Assembly (NCBI GenBank): GCA_020441735.1
Contig: JAGRLQ010000107.1
Coordinates: 1 to 28,572, forward strand
Length of the DNA: 28,572 nucleotides
Reading direction: 5' to 3'
DNA from: Nitratireductor sp.
GTDB lineage: Bacteria; Pseudomonadota; Alphaproteobacteria; Rhizobiales; Rhizobiaceae
The stretch's first letter is position 1, and each line of letters opens with the position of its first letter. Below, piece after piece: positions 14,796-23,614 of the stretch. The notes under the pieces were generated by a model that saw only the letters and a list, made by a program, of their open reading frames with translations, did not search any database and was not told where the DNA came from. A program made the position numbers and the translations under genes.

Positions 14796-16700
14796 ATGCT
14801 ACTTGTCGAATTCTGCAACCCGACCCGCATTGCCCGGCGCCTGGCATTTCCCTGCGCTGTCACCCTGCTGGCCGGGATTGTGCTCACGCTTGCACTTTGC
14901 CTGGCCGCCAGCGCCCAGGAAACGCAGACGGACGAAACAGCGGCAGCAGGCGAACCGCCCCGTGTCCATGCCATCGCCATGTATGGCGAACCCGCCGAAC
15001 CGGCAGACTATACGCATCTCTCCTATGCCAATCCCGATGCGCCCCAGGGCGGGCGCATCAGCCACGGCGTCATCGGCACCTTCGACTCGCTCAACCCGTT
15101 CATCCTGAAGAGCATGCGCACCACCGCCCGCGGCATGTGGGATCCCGAACTCGGCTCCAACATGGTGTTCGAAAGCCTGATGGTTCGAAGCTATGACGAG
15201 CCGTTCACGCTCTATGGCCTGCTGGCTGAAAGCGTGCAGATGCCGGAAGACCGAAGCTGGATCACCTTTCATCTCAACCCGAAAGCCCGCTGGCATGACG
15301 GTAAGCCGGTGACGCCGGAAGACGTCATTTTCACCTACGAGCTTTTGACCGAAAAGGGCCGCCCGCCCTTCTCTTCGCGCACCAGGCGCATCGAAAGGAT
15401 CGAAAAGACCGATGAACACAGCGTGACCTTCACTTTCAACGAACTTTCCGACCGGGAGTATCCGCTGATCGTTGCCGCCTTCACGCCGGTTCTGCCCAAA
15501 CACGCCATCGACCCCGAAACCTTCGACGGATCGACGCTGGAACCCATGATAGGCAGCGGGCCTTACCGGGTGGCGGAAGTCGATCCCGGCAAGAAGATTG
15601 TCTATCGCAAGGATCCCGATTACTGGGGCAAGGAGTTGCCGGTCCATCAGGGCTTCTTCAACTTCGACGAAGTGGCGGTCGAATATTTCACCCAGGCCGG
15701 TTCCCGCTTCGAGGCCTTCAAGAAGGGCATCATCGACATCTACAAGGAAGGCGATCCTGCCCACTGGGAGCGTGCCTATGATTTTCCGGCCGTTTCCAGC
15801 GGTGAAGTTTTGAAGAAGGAGTTCTTTGCCGGCGATCCCGCCAACATGCTGGCTTTCATCTTCAACACCCGCCGCAAGCTGTTTGCCGACCGCGAATTGC
15901 GCGAAGCCCTGTCGAACGCCTTCGACTTCGAAAAGATCAACCGAAACCTGTTCTTCAATGCCTACAAGCGCACCACCAGTTTCTGGGAAGGTTCCGAACT
16001 GGCCTCGACCGGGCGCCCGGCAAGCGCAAAGGAAAAGGAACTGCTGGGCGATGCCGTGAAAGACATCCAGCCGGAAATCCTCGCCGGCACCTGGAAGCCC
16101 GCCGTCACCGACGGCTCGGGCAGCGACCGCGCCGTTCTCCGCAAGGTCTTCTCGCAGTTGAAAAAGGCAGGATACAAGCGCGAGGGCTCGCTGCTGCTAA
16201 CCCCGGACGGCGAACCGGTCGCCTTCGAGGTGATGACCCGCGACATTTCAGAGGAAAAGCTGGCGCTTTCCTTCAAGGATACGCTTGCCCGCCTCGGCAT
16301 CACGCTCGATGTGCGCACGGTCGATGATGCACAGTATCAGAAGCGCCTGCAGACCTTCGACTACGACATGATTATCGGCGCCTATTCGGCTTCGCTTTCG
16401 CCGGGCATCGAACAGCTCTGGCGCTGGGGTTCGGAAGCGCGCGACGCCGAGGGCAGCTTCAACTATGCCGGCATTGCCGATCCCGCCATCGACAGGCTGA
16501 TCGAAACCATGGTCGGCCTGCGCTCGCGGGAGGATTTCACCGCTGCCGTTCGCGCGCTCGACCGGCTGCTGCTGTCGGGCCACTACGCAATCCCGCTCTA
16601 TCATCTGCCGGGCGAGCGCTACGCCCACCGCGCCTATCTCGCCTATCCGGAGAAAACCGCGCTCTATGGCAATCAGTATCCGGTCTGGTGGCACAAGTAG
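14796..16700 (+). CDS. ABC transporter substrate-binding protein, family 5 (YejA-like)
   Basis: A periplasmic solute-binding protein of the SBP_bac_5 family, most like YejA, which delivers oligopeptides and microcin C to the YejBEF importer. From the ATG at 14796 (GGAG, 6 nt spacing) the product is 634 aa, with a signal peptide over residues 1-40 ending LCLAASA. YejA-like features follow: HAIAMYGEPAEPADYTHLSY, NPDAPQGGRISHGVIGTFDSLNPF, the FHLNPKARWHDGKPVTPEDVIFT block found throughout the family, and GSGPYRVAEVDPGKKIVYRKDPDYWG. The open frame starts earlier, at 14664, but that leader is not signal-like. No permease or ATPase gene adjoins it, and a DsbA-like gene follows 124 nt downstream. 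Peptide uptake is likely; the exact substrate is not known. Confidence 0.92.
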   Translation: MLLVEFCNPTRIARRLAFPCAVTLLAGIVLTLALCLAASAQETQTDETAAAGEPPRVHAIAMYGEPAEPADYTHLSYANPDAPQGGRISHGVIGTFDSLNPFILKSMRTTARGMWDPELGSNMVFESLMVRSYDEPFTLYGLLAESVQMPEDRSWITFHLNPKARWHDGKPVTPEDVIFTYELLTEKGRPPFSSRTRRIERIEKTDEHSVTFTFNELSDREYPLIVAAFTPVLPKHAIDPETFDGSTLEPMIGSGPYRVAEVDPGKKIVYRKDPDYWGKELPVHQGFFNFDEVAVEYFTQAGSRFEAFKKGIIDIYKEGDPAHWERAYDFPAVSSGEVLKKEFFAGDPANMLAFIFNTRRKLFADRELREALSNAFDFEKINRNLFFNAYKRTTSFWEGSELASTGRPASAKEKELLGDAVKDIQPEILAGTWKPAVTDGSGSDRAVLRKVFSQLKKAGYKREGSLLLTPDGEPVAFEVMTRDISEEKLALSFKDTLARLGITLDVRTVDDAQYQKRLQTFDYDMIIGAYSASLSPGIEQLWRWGSEARDAEGSFNYAGIADPAIDRLIETMVGLRSREDFTAAVRALDRLLLSGHYAIPLYHLPGERYAHRAYLAYPEKTALYGNQYPVWWHK

Positions 16701-16824
16701 GCCGGGTTCGGTATCCGGTGTGCTCCGGTTGACGGTTTGTTGAAGGTCTGAACGCCGCGCCGCCATTGCGGTCACCTCTGGGCGTCCCCATAATGAGTGG
16801 CAACACAACCAAGGTAGAATTCGG

Positions 16825-17565
16825 ATGCCCTCCCCCGATACCCCCACTAACGGTACTGCCAACGATAAACCCGGCCTGACCATCGACATCGTTTCCGATG
16901 TCATGTGCCCGTGGTGCTTCATCGGACAGAAGAATCTTGAGGCGGCGATGAAACTTGCCCCCGAAGTACCGGTCGAAATTCGCTGGCGGCCCTATCAGCT
17001 CGATCCGACCCTGCCGCCTGAAGGCAAGGACCGGAAGCAATATCTGGAAGAGAAATTCGGCGGCGGCGAGCGAGCCCGCGAAATCTATCAACGCGTCGAG
17101 GAAGCGGGCAAGGCAAGCGGTATCGACTTTCAGTTTGAGCGCATCGCCGTTTCCCCCAACACGCTCGACGCCCACCGGCTGATCCGCTGGGCCGGCGGCA
17201 TTTCGCCCGAGACCCAGGACCGCCTCGTGCGCCGCCTGTTCGAACTCTACTTCACCGAAGGCGCCAACATTGCCGACCATGACGTGCTGACGGCAGCAGC
17301 CGGTGAAGCCGGCATGGATGCGGCGATCGTGCGCGATCTGCTGTCGCGCGATGACGACCGGGAATCGGTAACCGCCGAAATCGCCCAGGCCCAGCAAATG
17401 GGCGTCACCGGTGTTCCCTTCTTCGTCTTTGCAGGCAAATACGGCGTTCCCGGCGCCCAGCCGCCGCAAGTGCTGGCCAACGCCATGCGCCAGATTTCAG
17501 CAGAAATGAAGGAAGAAGCCGATTTTACGGCTGAACCGCAGGACAGCTCGAAGGACGGGGAATAG
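16825..17565 (+). CDS. FrnE-like DsbA-family oxidoreductase
   Basis: A thioredoxin-fold protein of the DsbA/FrnE group, whose members act as cytoplasmic disulfide oxidoreductases or isomerases. It has a CPWC active site at residues 28-31 (SDVMCPWCFIGQKNLE), inserted helical domain sequence (RWRPYQLDPTLPPEG), and the cis-proline loop GVTGVPFFVF with Pro199. There is no signal peptide, so it works in the cytoplasm. The ATG at 16825 follows AAGGTAG by about 7 nt; the product is 246 aa, a normal length. The C-terminal 20 residues are acidic and probably disordered. It ends 5 nt before the stop of convergent dksA with no terminator between. 2-hydroxychromene-2-carboxylate isomerases share the fold but lack the CxxC. 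Confidence 0.9.
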   Translation: MPSPDTPTNGTANDKPGLTIDIVSDVMCPWCFIGQKNLEAAMKLAPEVPVEIRWRPYQLDPTLPPEGKDRKQYLEEKFGGGERAREIYQRVEEAGKASGIDFQFERIAVSPNTLDAHRLIRWAGGISPETQDRLVRRLFELYFTEGANIADHDVLTAAAGEAGMDAAIVRDLLSRDDDRESVTAEIAQAQQMGVTGVPFFVFAGKYGVPGAQPPQVLANAMRQISAEMKEEADFTAEPQDSSKDGE

Positions 17566-17570
17566 TCCCC

Positions 17571-17993
17571 TCAGTCGTCGCGGTAGACTTTCTCGCGCCG
17601 TTCGTGGCGCTCCTGCGCCTCGATGGAAAGCGTTGCGATGGGCCGCGCCTCCAGCCGTTTCAGGCTGATCGGCTCGCCGGTTTCCTCGCAATAGCCGTAG
17701 GAACCGTCATCGATGCGGCGCAGTGCAGAATCGATTTTGGAAATCAACTTGCGCTGGCGGTCGCGGGCACGCAGTTCGATCGAGCGGTCGGTTTCCGACG
17801 AAGCGCGGTCAGCCATGTCGGCGAGCTTGCCGGACTCATCCTGCAGGTGATCGAGTGTCTCTTTCGATTCACGCAGGATGTCCTGTTTCCAGTCGTTGAG
17901 CTTCTGGCGGAAGTATTCCTTTTGCCGCTCATTCATGAACGGCTCTTTGGGGGAAGGCTTGTAAGGCTTGGAAGAGCGATCAATCTTGCCCAT
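17571..17993 (-). CDS. dksA: RNA polymerase-binding transcription factor DksA (one-cysteine type)
   Basis: A secondary-channel regulator of RNA polymerase that works with ppGpp in the stringent response. The 140-aa protein has two long helices with the tip motif D-x2-D-x-A (DMADRA, 59-64), which is essential in E. coli DksA. The C-terminal globular part keeps only Cys102 of the four zinc ligands; the others are Thr105, Ser123 and Ala126. It therefore should not bind zinc through the normal site. One-cysteine DksA is known in alphaproteobacteria, so this is probably functional. The start at 17993 is set by AGGAGG 5 nt upstream; the open frame to 18065 is not needed. It lies downstream of an MFS gene on the same strand with a 205-nt gap, enough for its own promoter. 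Confidence 0.93.
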   Translation of the reverse strand: MGKIDRSSKPYKPSPKEPFMNERQKEYFRQKLNDWKQDILRESKETLDHLQDESGKLADMADRASSETDRSIELRARDRQRKLISKIDSALRRIDDGSYGYCEETGEPISLKRLEARPIATLSIEAQERHERREKVYRDD

Positions 17994-18198
17994 CAATTCC
18001 TCCTGCGTTGCCGGGCTTATAGACTCGTGCCGGACAACGGGCAAGCAGCTTTCTGGCCCCTTCACGAAGAATTTTCATGCCTGCTTACAATTAGGCACAT
18101 GGATGTGTGAAACGCATATTTTACAAACAGCGACGCCCAAATTTTGCCCGTCGCAACATCGTTGCAGGGCCGTCAACGGTACCCGCAAGTTTGCCGGA

Positions 18199-19395
18199 TC
18201 ACGATTGCTGCGGCTTCGCGTCTTTTGAGAAAGCGTAGATCCCCAGCGCCACGACCAGCATAACGCCATAGAAGATGAACAACGATTCGTAGCCCGCCGC
18301 CTTGCCGCCTGCCTCAGTGGCAAGGTCCACCACATAGCCACTGACAGCCTGCGCAACGCCAACACCACCGATCGAAAAGAAGTTGAGCAGCGTCACCCCG
18401 CGTCCGGTCAGATGGGCCGGCACGAAGGCCTTGCCATGGGCCATCTGGGTGGCATAGCCGGCGCCGAAAAAGCCGATTGCCACGAACATCACCGTCACCA
18501 GCCAGACCGGCGGCATGTCGGCAACGATCATGAAGGAAACGGCTGCCAGCACCAGCAGATTGCCGATCAGAACCACCCATTTGCGGGTTTTGAGCAGCCG
18601 GTCGAGCGGGCCATAGGCAAAGGAGCCCGCAACCAGTGCCAGCGCCATGTAGAGCGTCACCCGGCCGATCTCGCCGGTCGACAATCCGTACATGTCGTTG
18701 AGAAACGGCCCGGCCCAAAGTCCGCGAATGCTCGCCGCCACACCATAACCCATGGCAACCATGGGAAAGATGAACCACAACTCGCGGATCCTGAAGAGGT
18801 CTGCAAGACCACCGAAAAGCGTCGCGTCGCCTTGATCGCTTTCAGCCTTTGGCGGATCCTTGACGAAGACCAGAATGCCGACGCCGACGGCAAGCGTGAA
18901 GGCGGCAAGCCCGAACGCCACCTGGCGCCAGCCGAACGCCTCGACGGCGGCTGCCAGCGGCTCCGTGCCGGCCACATTGCCGAGCGTGCCGAGACCGACG
19001 AAGACGGCCGCCAGCGTTGCGAAACTCGCCTCGGAATAGGTCCGGGCGAAGAAATAGAAGGTCGCCATCAGCACCGGCGCGCAGCCCATGCCGATCAGCC
19101 CCATGGCGATGATCAGCATCACAGGCGACTGGGCGAGGGCAAACAGCGTAATGCCGCCACCGGACCCGGCAAGAAACAGAAAGCCCGCCGTACGCCGTGG
19201 TCCCGCCTTGTCAAGCCAGGCACCGATGGGAAACTGCATCAGCGCAAAAACGATGAACCAGGCCGCCGCCGCATTGGAGAGCGCGGTTGCACTCGCTTCA
19301 AGATCAACACTGAGTTTCGGCGCCAGCACCGCCAGGAACGAGCGGTAGAACTGGCTCAGCACATAGGAAAACAGCAGAACGACGATACCGGCCAT
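18199..19395 (-). CDS. MFS transporter
   Basis: A major facilitator superfamily permease with about twelve membrane segments (398 aa). The loop between helices 2 and 3 has the conserved pattern GAWLDKAGPRRTA, the MFS motif A with D and R residues. Helix 4-5 sequence MGLIGMGCAPVLMATFYFFARTY follows, and the second half repeats the topology (GPLDRLLKTRKWVV). The substrate cannot be told. Two starts are possible: ATG at 19395, which begins directly at helix 1, and an in-frame TTG at 19431. Neither has a strong ribosome site; I list the ATG. It is divergent from a small exported-protein gene and upstream of dksA on the same strand. Confidence 0.87.
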   Translation of the reverse strand: MAGIVVLLFSYVLSQFYRSFLAVLAPKLSVDLEASATALSNAAAAWFIVFALMQFPIGAWLDKAGPRRTAGFLFLAGSGGGITLFALAQSPVMLIIAMGLIGMGCAPVLMATFYFFARTYSEASFATLAAVFVGLGTLGNVAGTEPLAAAVEAFGWRQVAFGLAAFTLAVGVGILVFVKDPPKAESDQGDATLFGGLADLFRIRELWFIFPMVAMGYGVAASIRGLWAGPFLNDMYGLSTGEIGRVTLYMALALVAGSFAYGPLDRLLKTRKWVVLIGNLLVLAAVSFMIVADMPPVWLVTVMFVAIGFFGAGYATQMAHGKAFVPAHLTGRGVTLLNFFSIGGVGVAQAVSGYVVDLATEAGGKAAGYESLFIFYGVMLVVALGIYAFSKDAKPQQS

Positions 19396-19613
19396 GATGG
19401 AGAATTCCGGGAGGACTGGGAAACGGGACAAACAAAGCCTACGCCCTTACGCCCTGCAAGGCTGCGAAGCAAGCTGCCACACACGATCCGCAATCAACCG
19501 GGACTTGAACACCCCATTCAGCTTCCATTCAGCAAGCGGGCGCTATATACACGCCAACGAAGAAAGGGCCTGCTATCAAACCCCGGCCCCAACGAGTGAA
19601 AGGGACAGTTTCA

Positions 19614-19901
19614 ATGATTTTCCCGAAGAACACCTCAAAAACCCTTGCTGGCGGCATTTTTGCCGCTGCCCTGATGGTATCTGCCCTGCCCGCCTATGCC
19701 TTTTCCGACGCGGCCGAGTGCCACAGCGCGGTCAACGAAACCACCCGCACGCTTCTGAAGGCCAATGTTGCCAACTCCGCGCTCGACGAGATCGACGCCG
19801 TGCTGGTGCAGGCAGCCGGAAAATGCGATTCCGGCGATCTGGCTGGTGCCGAATCCGATCTTGCCAAAGCATCCAACATGATCTCTGCAGCCAGCCAGTA
19901 A
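19614..19901 (+). CDS. Small exported protein, unknown function
   Basis: A 95-aa protein that I cannot assign. The ATG at 19614 has AAAGGGA upstream with 8 nt spacing; the frame continues to a GTG at 19596 with no support. The signal peptide is clear (hydrophobic 12-26, ending ALPAYA at residue 29). The mature 66 residues are acidic and Ala-rich, probably mostly helical, with two cysteines (36 and 71) that could form one disulfide. It is followed by mscS on the same strand after 109 nt, a gap holding a near-palindrome (19972-19987). Co-transcription with mscS is possible. Confidence 0.75.
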   Translation: MIFPKNTSKTLAGGIFAAALMVSALPAYAFSDAAECHSAVNETTRTLLKANVANSALDEIDAVLVQAAGKCDSGDLAGAESDLAKASNMISAASQ

Positions 19902-19971
19902 GGCTGTCAGGCACAAGGCGCGACAAAGGCGCGGCAATCCTGTATGGAAAGCCGTGCCTTGAATGATTCAT

Positions 19972-19987
19972 GCAGTCTTCAGACTGC
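19972..19987. repeat. Inverted repeat GCAGTCT-tc-AGACTGC upstream of mscS
   Basis: A perfect 7-bp inverted repeat with only 2 nt between the arms, 23 nt before the mscS ATG. The 2-nt loop is too tight for a stable hairpin unless inner pairs open, so it is more like a DNA operator than an RNA stem. No known motif is recognised. Confidence 0.4.
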
Positions 19988-20010
19988 GCCAGTGATTGAC
20001 CCGCGTCCTC

Positions 20011-22641
20011 ATGCGTTTTTGCTTGCCCAGCCCCCGTTCTCTTCCTGTGTTTTTCAGGCTGCTGCTGCTTGTTGCCATTCTGGTCCTCCCGGCGGCCCTG
20101 AGCGCTGCCGGGCCCGCCGCAGCACAGGCTAACGCCACCAGCGCCATCAATCAGACTTCCCAGGAAATTGCCGCCACGGCGAGAATCCTCGACCGTCTCT
20201 CCTCGGCTGCCGGCAAGGACGATGAATCGCTGGTCGGCGCGCGGGTGAAGTATCAAAACCTGATCAGCGACGCCAATGAACTGATCCGCCGCATCGACGA
20301 ACAATCCAAGACGATTGCCGACCGGCTGACGGAAATCGGGCCGCCGCCGGAAGACGACACCGTGGTCGAACCGTCGACGGTCATTGAAACCCGCGCCCAG
20401 CTCAACAAGGAAAAGGCGGAACTGGCGGTTCTCAAGACCAATTTGGAAAACCTGATACACGCCGCCCAGGATTCCGTCGCCAAAATCACTCAGACCCGCC
20501 AGGAAGCCTTTACCGAGGCAATCTCGAAACACACCAGCATTACCAGTGCAACCATCGGCGAGGCCTTCGACGGTATTCAGAGCCTGGCAGCGTCGGCAAG
20601 AAGCCAGTTTGCCAACTGGTTTGCCTTCGTCACCAGCGAAAAGATCTGGCAGGCCATCGGCTCCGCTTTCATTTCGCTGGCCTTCGCCCTGTTCCTGTCG
20701 CTCAGCTTCAACCGGCTTTTCGGCAGCTATCTGCTGCACCGCGCGTCCCATCCTGACTACTTCACGCGGGTTTTCACTGCCTTCTGGGCGACCGTGCTGC
20801 CGAGCCTTGCAACCGCGGTATTTCTCGCCGCCGCCTATGCGCTGTTTCGCTATTTCGGTGTCCTGCCGGGCAACATCGCCCGGATCGTGCTGGCGCTGGT
20901 CGTTGCCATTGCAGGCCTCGTCTTCGCCTTCAACCTGTGCCGGGCGATCTATGCGCCGCGCGACGCATCCTGGCGGCTGGTGGCCCTGACCGACACGTCG
21001 GCACGCCGCATGTTCGTACTGACGCTGATCCTGTTCACCATCCATGCCTTTGACTCGGTCTTTACCGAATTCAATGCTGCACTTTCAGGTCCCGTCACGC
21101 TTACCGCCCTTCAGGGACTTCTCGCTTCGCTGACCATCGGCGCCACCCTGGCGGCGATGGGTCTGGCCATTCGCCCGGCCAGAAAGATCGAGGAGGAGGA
21201 GGATGCAGAGCAGAAGCCGGCGGCTGAAACCGAGCCGCCTTCCCTCATCAAGTCGATTTTCGCGCCGCTCTTCCGCGGCAAACGCATCTTCAGGCTGATC
21301 CGTTTCCTGCTGTTTCTGTCGGCTGCGGTCATCGTCATATCCGCCCTGCTCGGCTATATCGGCTTTGCCCGCTTCACCGCACAGCAACTCGTGGTTTCCG
21401 GCGCCATCATCGCCGCCATGCTGATCGGCATCCAGGCTGCCCGCGAACTCTCCCGCGAGGGGGTTCTCGCCAAAACGCGCTTCGGCCGGCTGATACACCA
21501 GCGCGGCGTCGAGGATTTCCGCATCGAACAACTAAGCCTGGTGGCCGGCATCGGCCTCATGCTGCTGATCCTGCTGATCGGCATTCCGGCGATCCTCATG
21601 CAATGGGGCACCCGCTACGAGGAACTGACGGCCTTCGGCACGAGGCTGTTTACCGGCATTGATATCGGCAACATCCGCATTTCACTGTCGGGTATTCTGA
21701 TCGGGCTGTCGATCTTCGCCCTCATCCTGCTGGCGACGCGCTTCTTCCAGCGCTGGCTGTCGCGCAGTGTCTTCACCCGCTCGAAGATCGATCCCGGCGT
21801 GCGCGATTCGATTTCGGCCGGTATCGGCTATACCGGCTTTGCCATCGCCGCCCTGCTCGCCGTCACCTCCGCGGGCTTCGACCTCTCAAGCCTCGCGATC
21901 GTCGCCGGCGCGCTCTCGCTCGGCATCGGTTTCGGCCTTCAGAACATCGTCAACAACTTCGTCTCCGGCCTGATCCTGCTGGTCGAGCGGCCGATCAAGG
22001 TCGGCGACTGGATCGTCGTCGGCGCAGCCGAGGGCACGGTCAGACGCATCAGCGTCAGGGCAACGGAGATCGAGACCTTCCAGCGCCAGTCGATCATCGT
22101 GCCGAATTCCGAACTCATCAACTCCCAGGTCGGCAACTGGACCTTCAAGTCGAAGTCAGGCCGCGTCGATGTTCCCATCGGCATCGCCTACGGCTCCGAT
22201 GTCCGGCTGGCGGAAAAGATCCTCTACGAGATCGCCCACGAACACGCCATGGTCGCCAAGAAACCGGAACCCAGTGTCTGGTTTGTCGGCTTCGGGGATT
22301 TCTCGCTCGATTTCCGCCTGCGCATGTTCCTCTATGACATCAACAACCTCGTAACCGTCGAGTCTGAGGTGCGTTTCGCCATTCTCGAGCGGTTCGAGGA
22401 AGCAGGCATCGAAATCCCCTTCCCGCAGCGAAACCTCAACCTGCGCATTGAAGGCGGTAACCCCAACGGCTCGGAACTCGCCAAGGCACTGGCTGAGACC
22501 GCCGAGACGGAAGGCCCCAACAGGTCTGCCAAACGCTCGACCCCCAAACCGGCTGCAAGCAAGCAGACTGGTGGCAAGCAGACTGGTGGCAAGCAGGCGC
22601 CAGCCAAAAGAACGCGCCGCAGCAAGACGCAACCCGGCTGA
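20011..22641 (+). CDS. Large MscS-family mechanosensitive channel with DUF3772-like periplasmic region
   Basis: An inner-membrane tension-gated channel that releases solutes upon hypo-osmotic shock. The 876-aa protein is far larger than E. coli MscS (286 aa). A signal sequence (about 1-40) is followed by a periplasmic, helix-rich region (about 40-200) resembling DUF3772, then roughly ten or eleven membrane segments. The pore helix and adjoining beta domain (LSLGIGFGLQNIVNNFVSGL from about residue 636, then VERPIKVGDWIVV and IIVPNSELINSQVGNW) are the diagnostic MscS core. The C-terminal 40 residues are very basic and contain a KQTGG tandem repeat, a likely cytoplasmic tail. The ATG at 20011 is preferred over TTG at 19996; neither has a clear ribosome site. 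It stands between a small exported gene and the aldolase gene, all on the plus strand. Confidence 0.92.
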   Translation: MRFCLPSPRSLPVFFRLLLLVAILVLPAALSAAGPAAAQANATSAINQTSQEIAATARILDRLSSAAGKDDESLVGARVKYQNLISDANELIRRIDEQSKTIADRLTEIGPPPEDDTVVEPSTVIETRAQLNKEKAELAVLKTNLENLIHAAQDSVAKITQTRQEAFTEAISKHTSITSATIGEAFDGIQSLAASARSQFANWFAFVTSEKIWQAIGSAFISLAFALFLSLSFNRLFGSYLLHRASHPDYFTRVFTAFWATVLPSLATAVFLAAAYALFRYFGVLPGNIARIVLALVVAIAGLVFAFNLCRAIYAPRDASWRLVALTDTSARRMFVLTLILFTIHAFDSVFTEFNAALSGPVTLTALQGLLASLTIGATLAAMGLAIRPARKIEEEEDAEQKPAAETEPPSLIKSIFAPLFRGKRIFRLIRFLLFLSAAVIVISALLGYIGFARFTAQQLVVSGAIIAAMLIGIQAARELSREGVLAKTRFGRLIHQRGVEDFRIEQLSLVAGIGLMLLILLIGIPAILMQWGTRYEELTAFGTRLFTGIDIGNIRISLSGILIGLSIFALILLATRFFQRWLSRSVFTRSKIDPGVRDSISAGIGYTGFAIAALLAVTSAGFDLSSLAIVAGALSLGIGFGLQNIVNNFVSGLILLVERPIKVGDWIVVGAAEGTVRRISVRATEIETFQRQSIIVPNSELINSQVGNWTFKSKSGRVDVPIGIAYGSDVRLAEKILYEIAHEHAMVAKKPEPSVWFVGFGDFSLDFRLRMFLYDINNLVTVESEVRFAILERFEEAGIEIPFPQRNLNLRIEGGNPNGSELAKALAETAETEGPNRSAKRSTPKPAASKQTGGKQTGGKQAPAKRTRRSKTQPG
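22561..22590 (+). repeat. 15-nt tandem duplication in the mscS tail
   Basis: AAGCAGACTGGTGGC occurs twice in direct tandem (22561-22575 and 22576-22590), with a partial third copy AAGCAG after it. It encodes KQTGG twice in the Lys-rich C-terminal tail of the MscS protein. The exact identity of the copies suggests a recent duplication; change by one unit would keep the frame. Confidence 0.9.
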
Positions 22642-22753
22642 GCTAACAGCCGGTGACTGCGGCAGGCCGCGTCGCATCTGATGTCTGGGGTTTTACCCCT
22701 CTTTGCTGTAGGCTTTGCAGAGCAACCGCATATGGCAACAGGAGGAACCGGTC

Positions 22754-23527
22754 ATGGCAATCCAGCACAACGTGGTCGAAACACCTGCCAATCACAACAT
22801 GCAGTACTGGCAGGAACGCGTCGATCTGGCGGCAAGCTTCCGCTGGACAGCACGTCTCAAACTGCATGAAGCCGTCGCCAACCATTTTTCCCTGTCGGTC
22901 AATGACGACGGCACCCAGTTCCTGATGAACCCCAACCAGGTGCATTTCTCGCGCATCCGCGCCTCCGACCTGCTGTTGCTGGACGCCAACGACCCGGCAA
23001 CCCTGGAAGGGCCGGATGCGCCCGACCCGACTGCCTGGGGTCTGCATGGCGCCATCCACCGCCACTGCCCCCATGCGCGCTGCGCCATGCACGTCCATTC
23101 GATCTTCGCCACCGTGCTGGCGAGCCTTGCCGATTCAACCCTGCCGCCGATCGACCAGAACACGGCGATCTTCTTCAACCGTGTGGTGGTGGACGATTCC
23201 TATGGCGGCCTCGCCTTCGAGGAGGAAGGCGAACGCTGCGCCACCCTTTTCGCCGATCCGTCTAAAAAGGTCATGGTGATGGGAAATCACGGCATCATGG
23301 TCATCGGTGAGACCGTCGCGGAGACCTTCAACCGGATGTATTATTTCGAGCGGGCGGCCGAGACCTATATCCGGGCGCTACAGACCGGGCAGAAACTGCG
23401 TGTCCTTTCCGACGAGATTGCCGAAAAGACGGCCAGCGAGATCGAGGATTATCCCGGCCAGGCCGACCGTCACCTTACGGAACTGAAGGCCATCCTAGAC
23501 GAGGAAGGCTCGAACTACGCGAGTTGA
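22754..23527 (+). CDS. Class II aldolase/adducin family protein
   Basis: A class II (zinc-dependent) aldolase/adducin-fold protein of 257 aa; relatives include fuculose-phosphate and ribulose-phosphate aldolases and methylthioribulose-phosphate dehydratase. The metal-binding HxH (HVHS, His113 and His115) follows HGAIHRHCPHARCAM, and the distal His is in GNHGIMV (His179). The acidic catalytic residue is not obvious from the alignment I can make by eye, so aldolase activity is not certain. The ATG at 22754 is set by AGGAGG 8 nt upstream (22740-22745); the frame to 22715 is unneeded. It stands alone downstream of mscS with 112 nt between, and upstream of tRNA-Leu. No sugar kinase or isomerase lies near to suggest a pathway. 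Confidence 0.88.
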   Translation: MAIQHNVVETPANHNMQYWQERVDLAASFRWTARLKLHEAVANHFSLSVNDDGTQFLMNPNQVHFSRIRASDLLLLDANDPATLEGPDAPDPTAWGLHGAIHRHCPHARCAMHVHSIFATVLASLADSTLPPIDQNTAIFFNRVVVDDSYGGLAFEEEGERCATLFADPSKKVMVMGNHGIMVIGETVAETFNRMYYFERAAETYIRALQTGQKLRVLSDEIAEKTASEIEDYPGQADRHLTELKAILDEEGSNYAS

Positions 23528-23614
23528 CCGGGCATATATCCGGGCGCGTTGAGTGGTGCCCGGCATTCCCGCTGCTTTACAAGCCGCCTGCACCTGCGTA
23601 GTGGAAATCCAGTT

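Noticed and set aside
18412..19599. 395-codon plus-strand frame opposite the MFS gene
   Set aside because: Hydrophilic, Gly/His/Arg/Gln-rich translation of the reverse of a membrane protein; an artefact of GC-rich codon use.
19732..21045. 437-codon minus-strand frame opposite mscS
   Set aside because: Low-complexity Gln/Gly/Arg-rich product opposite a well-supported gene; no start or family support.
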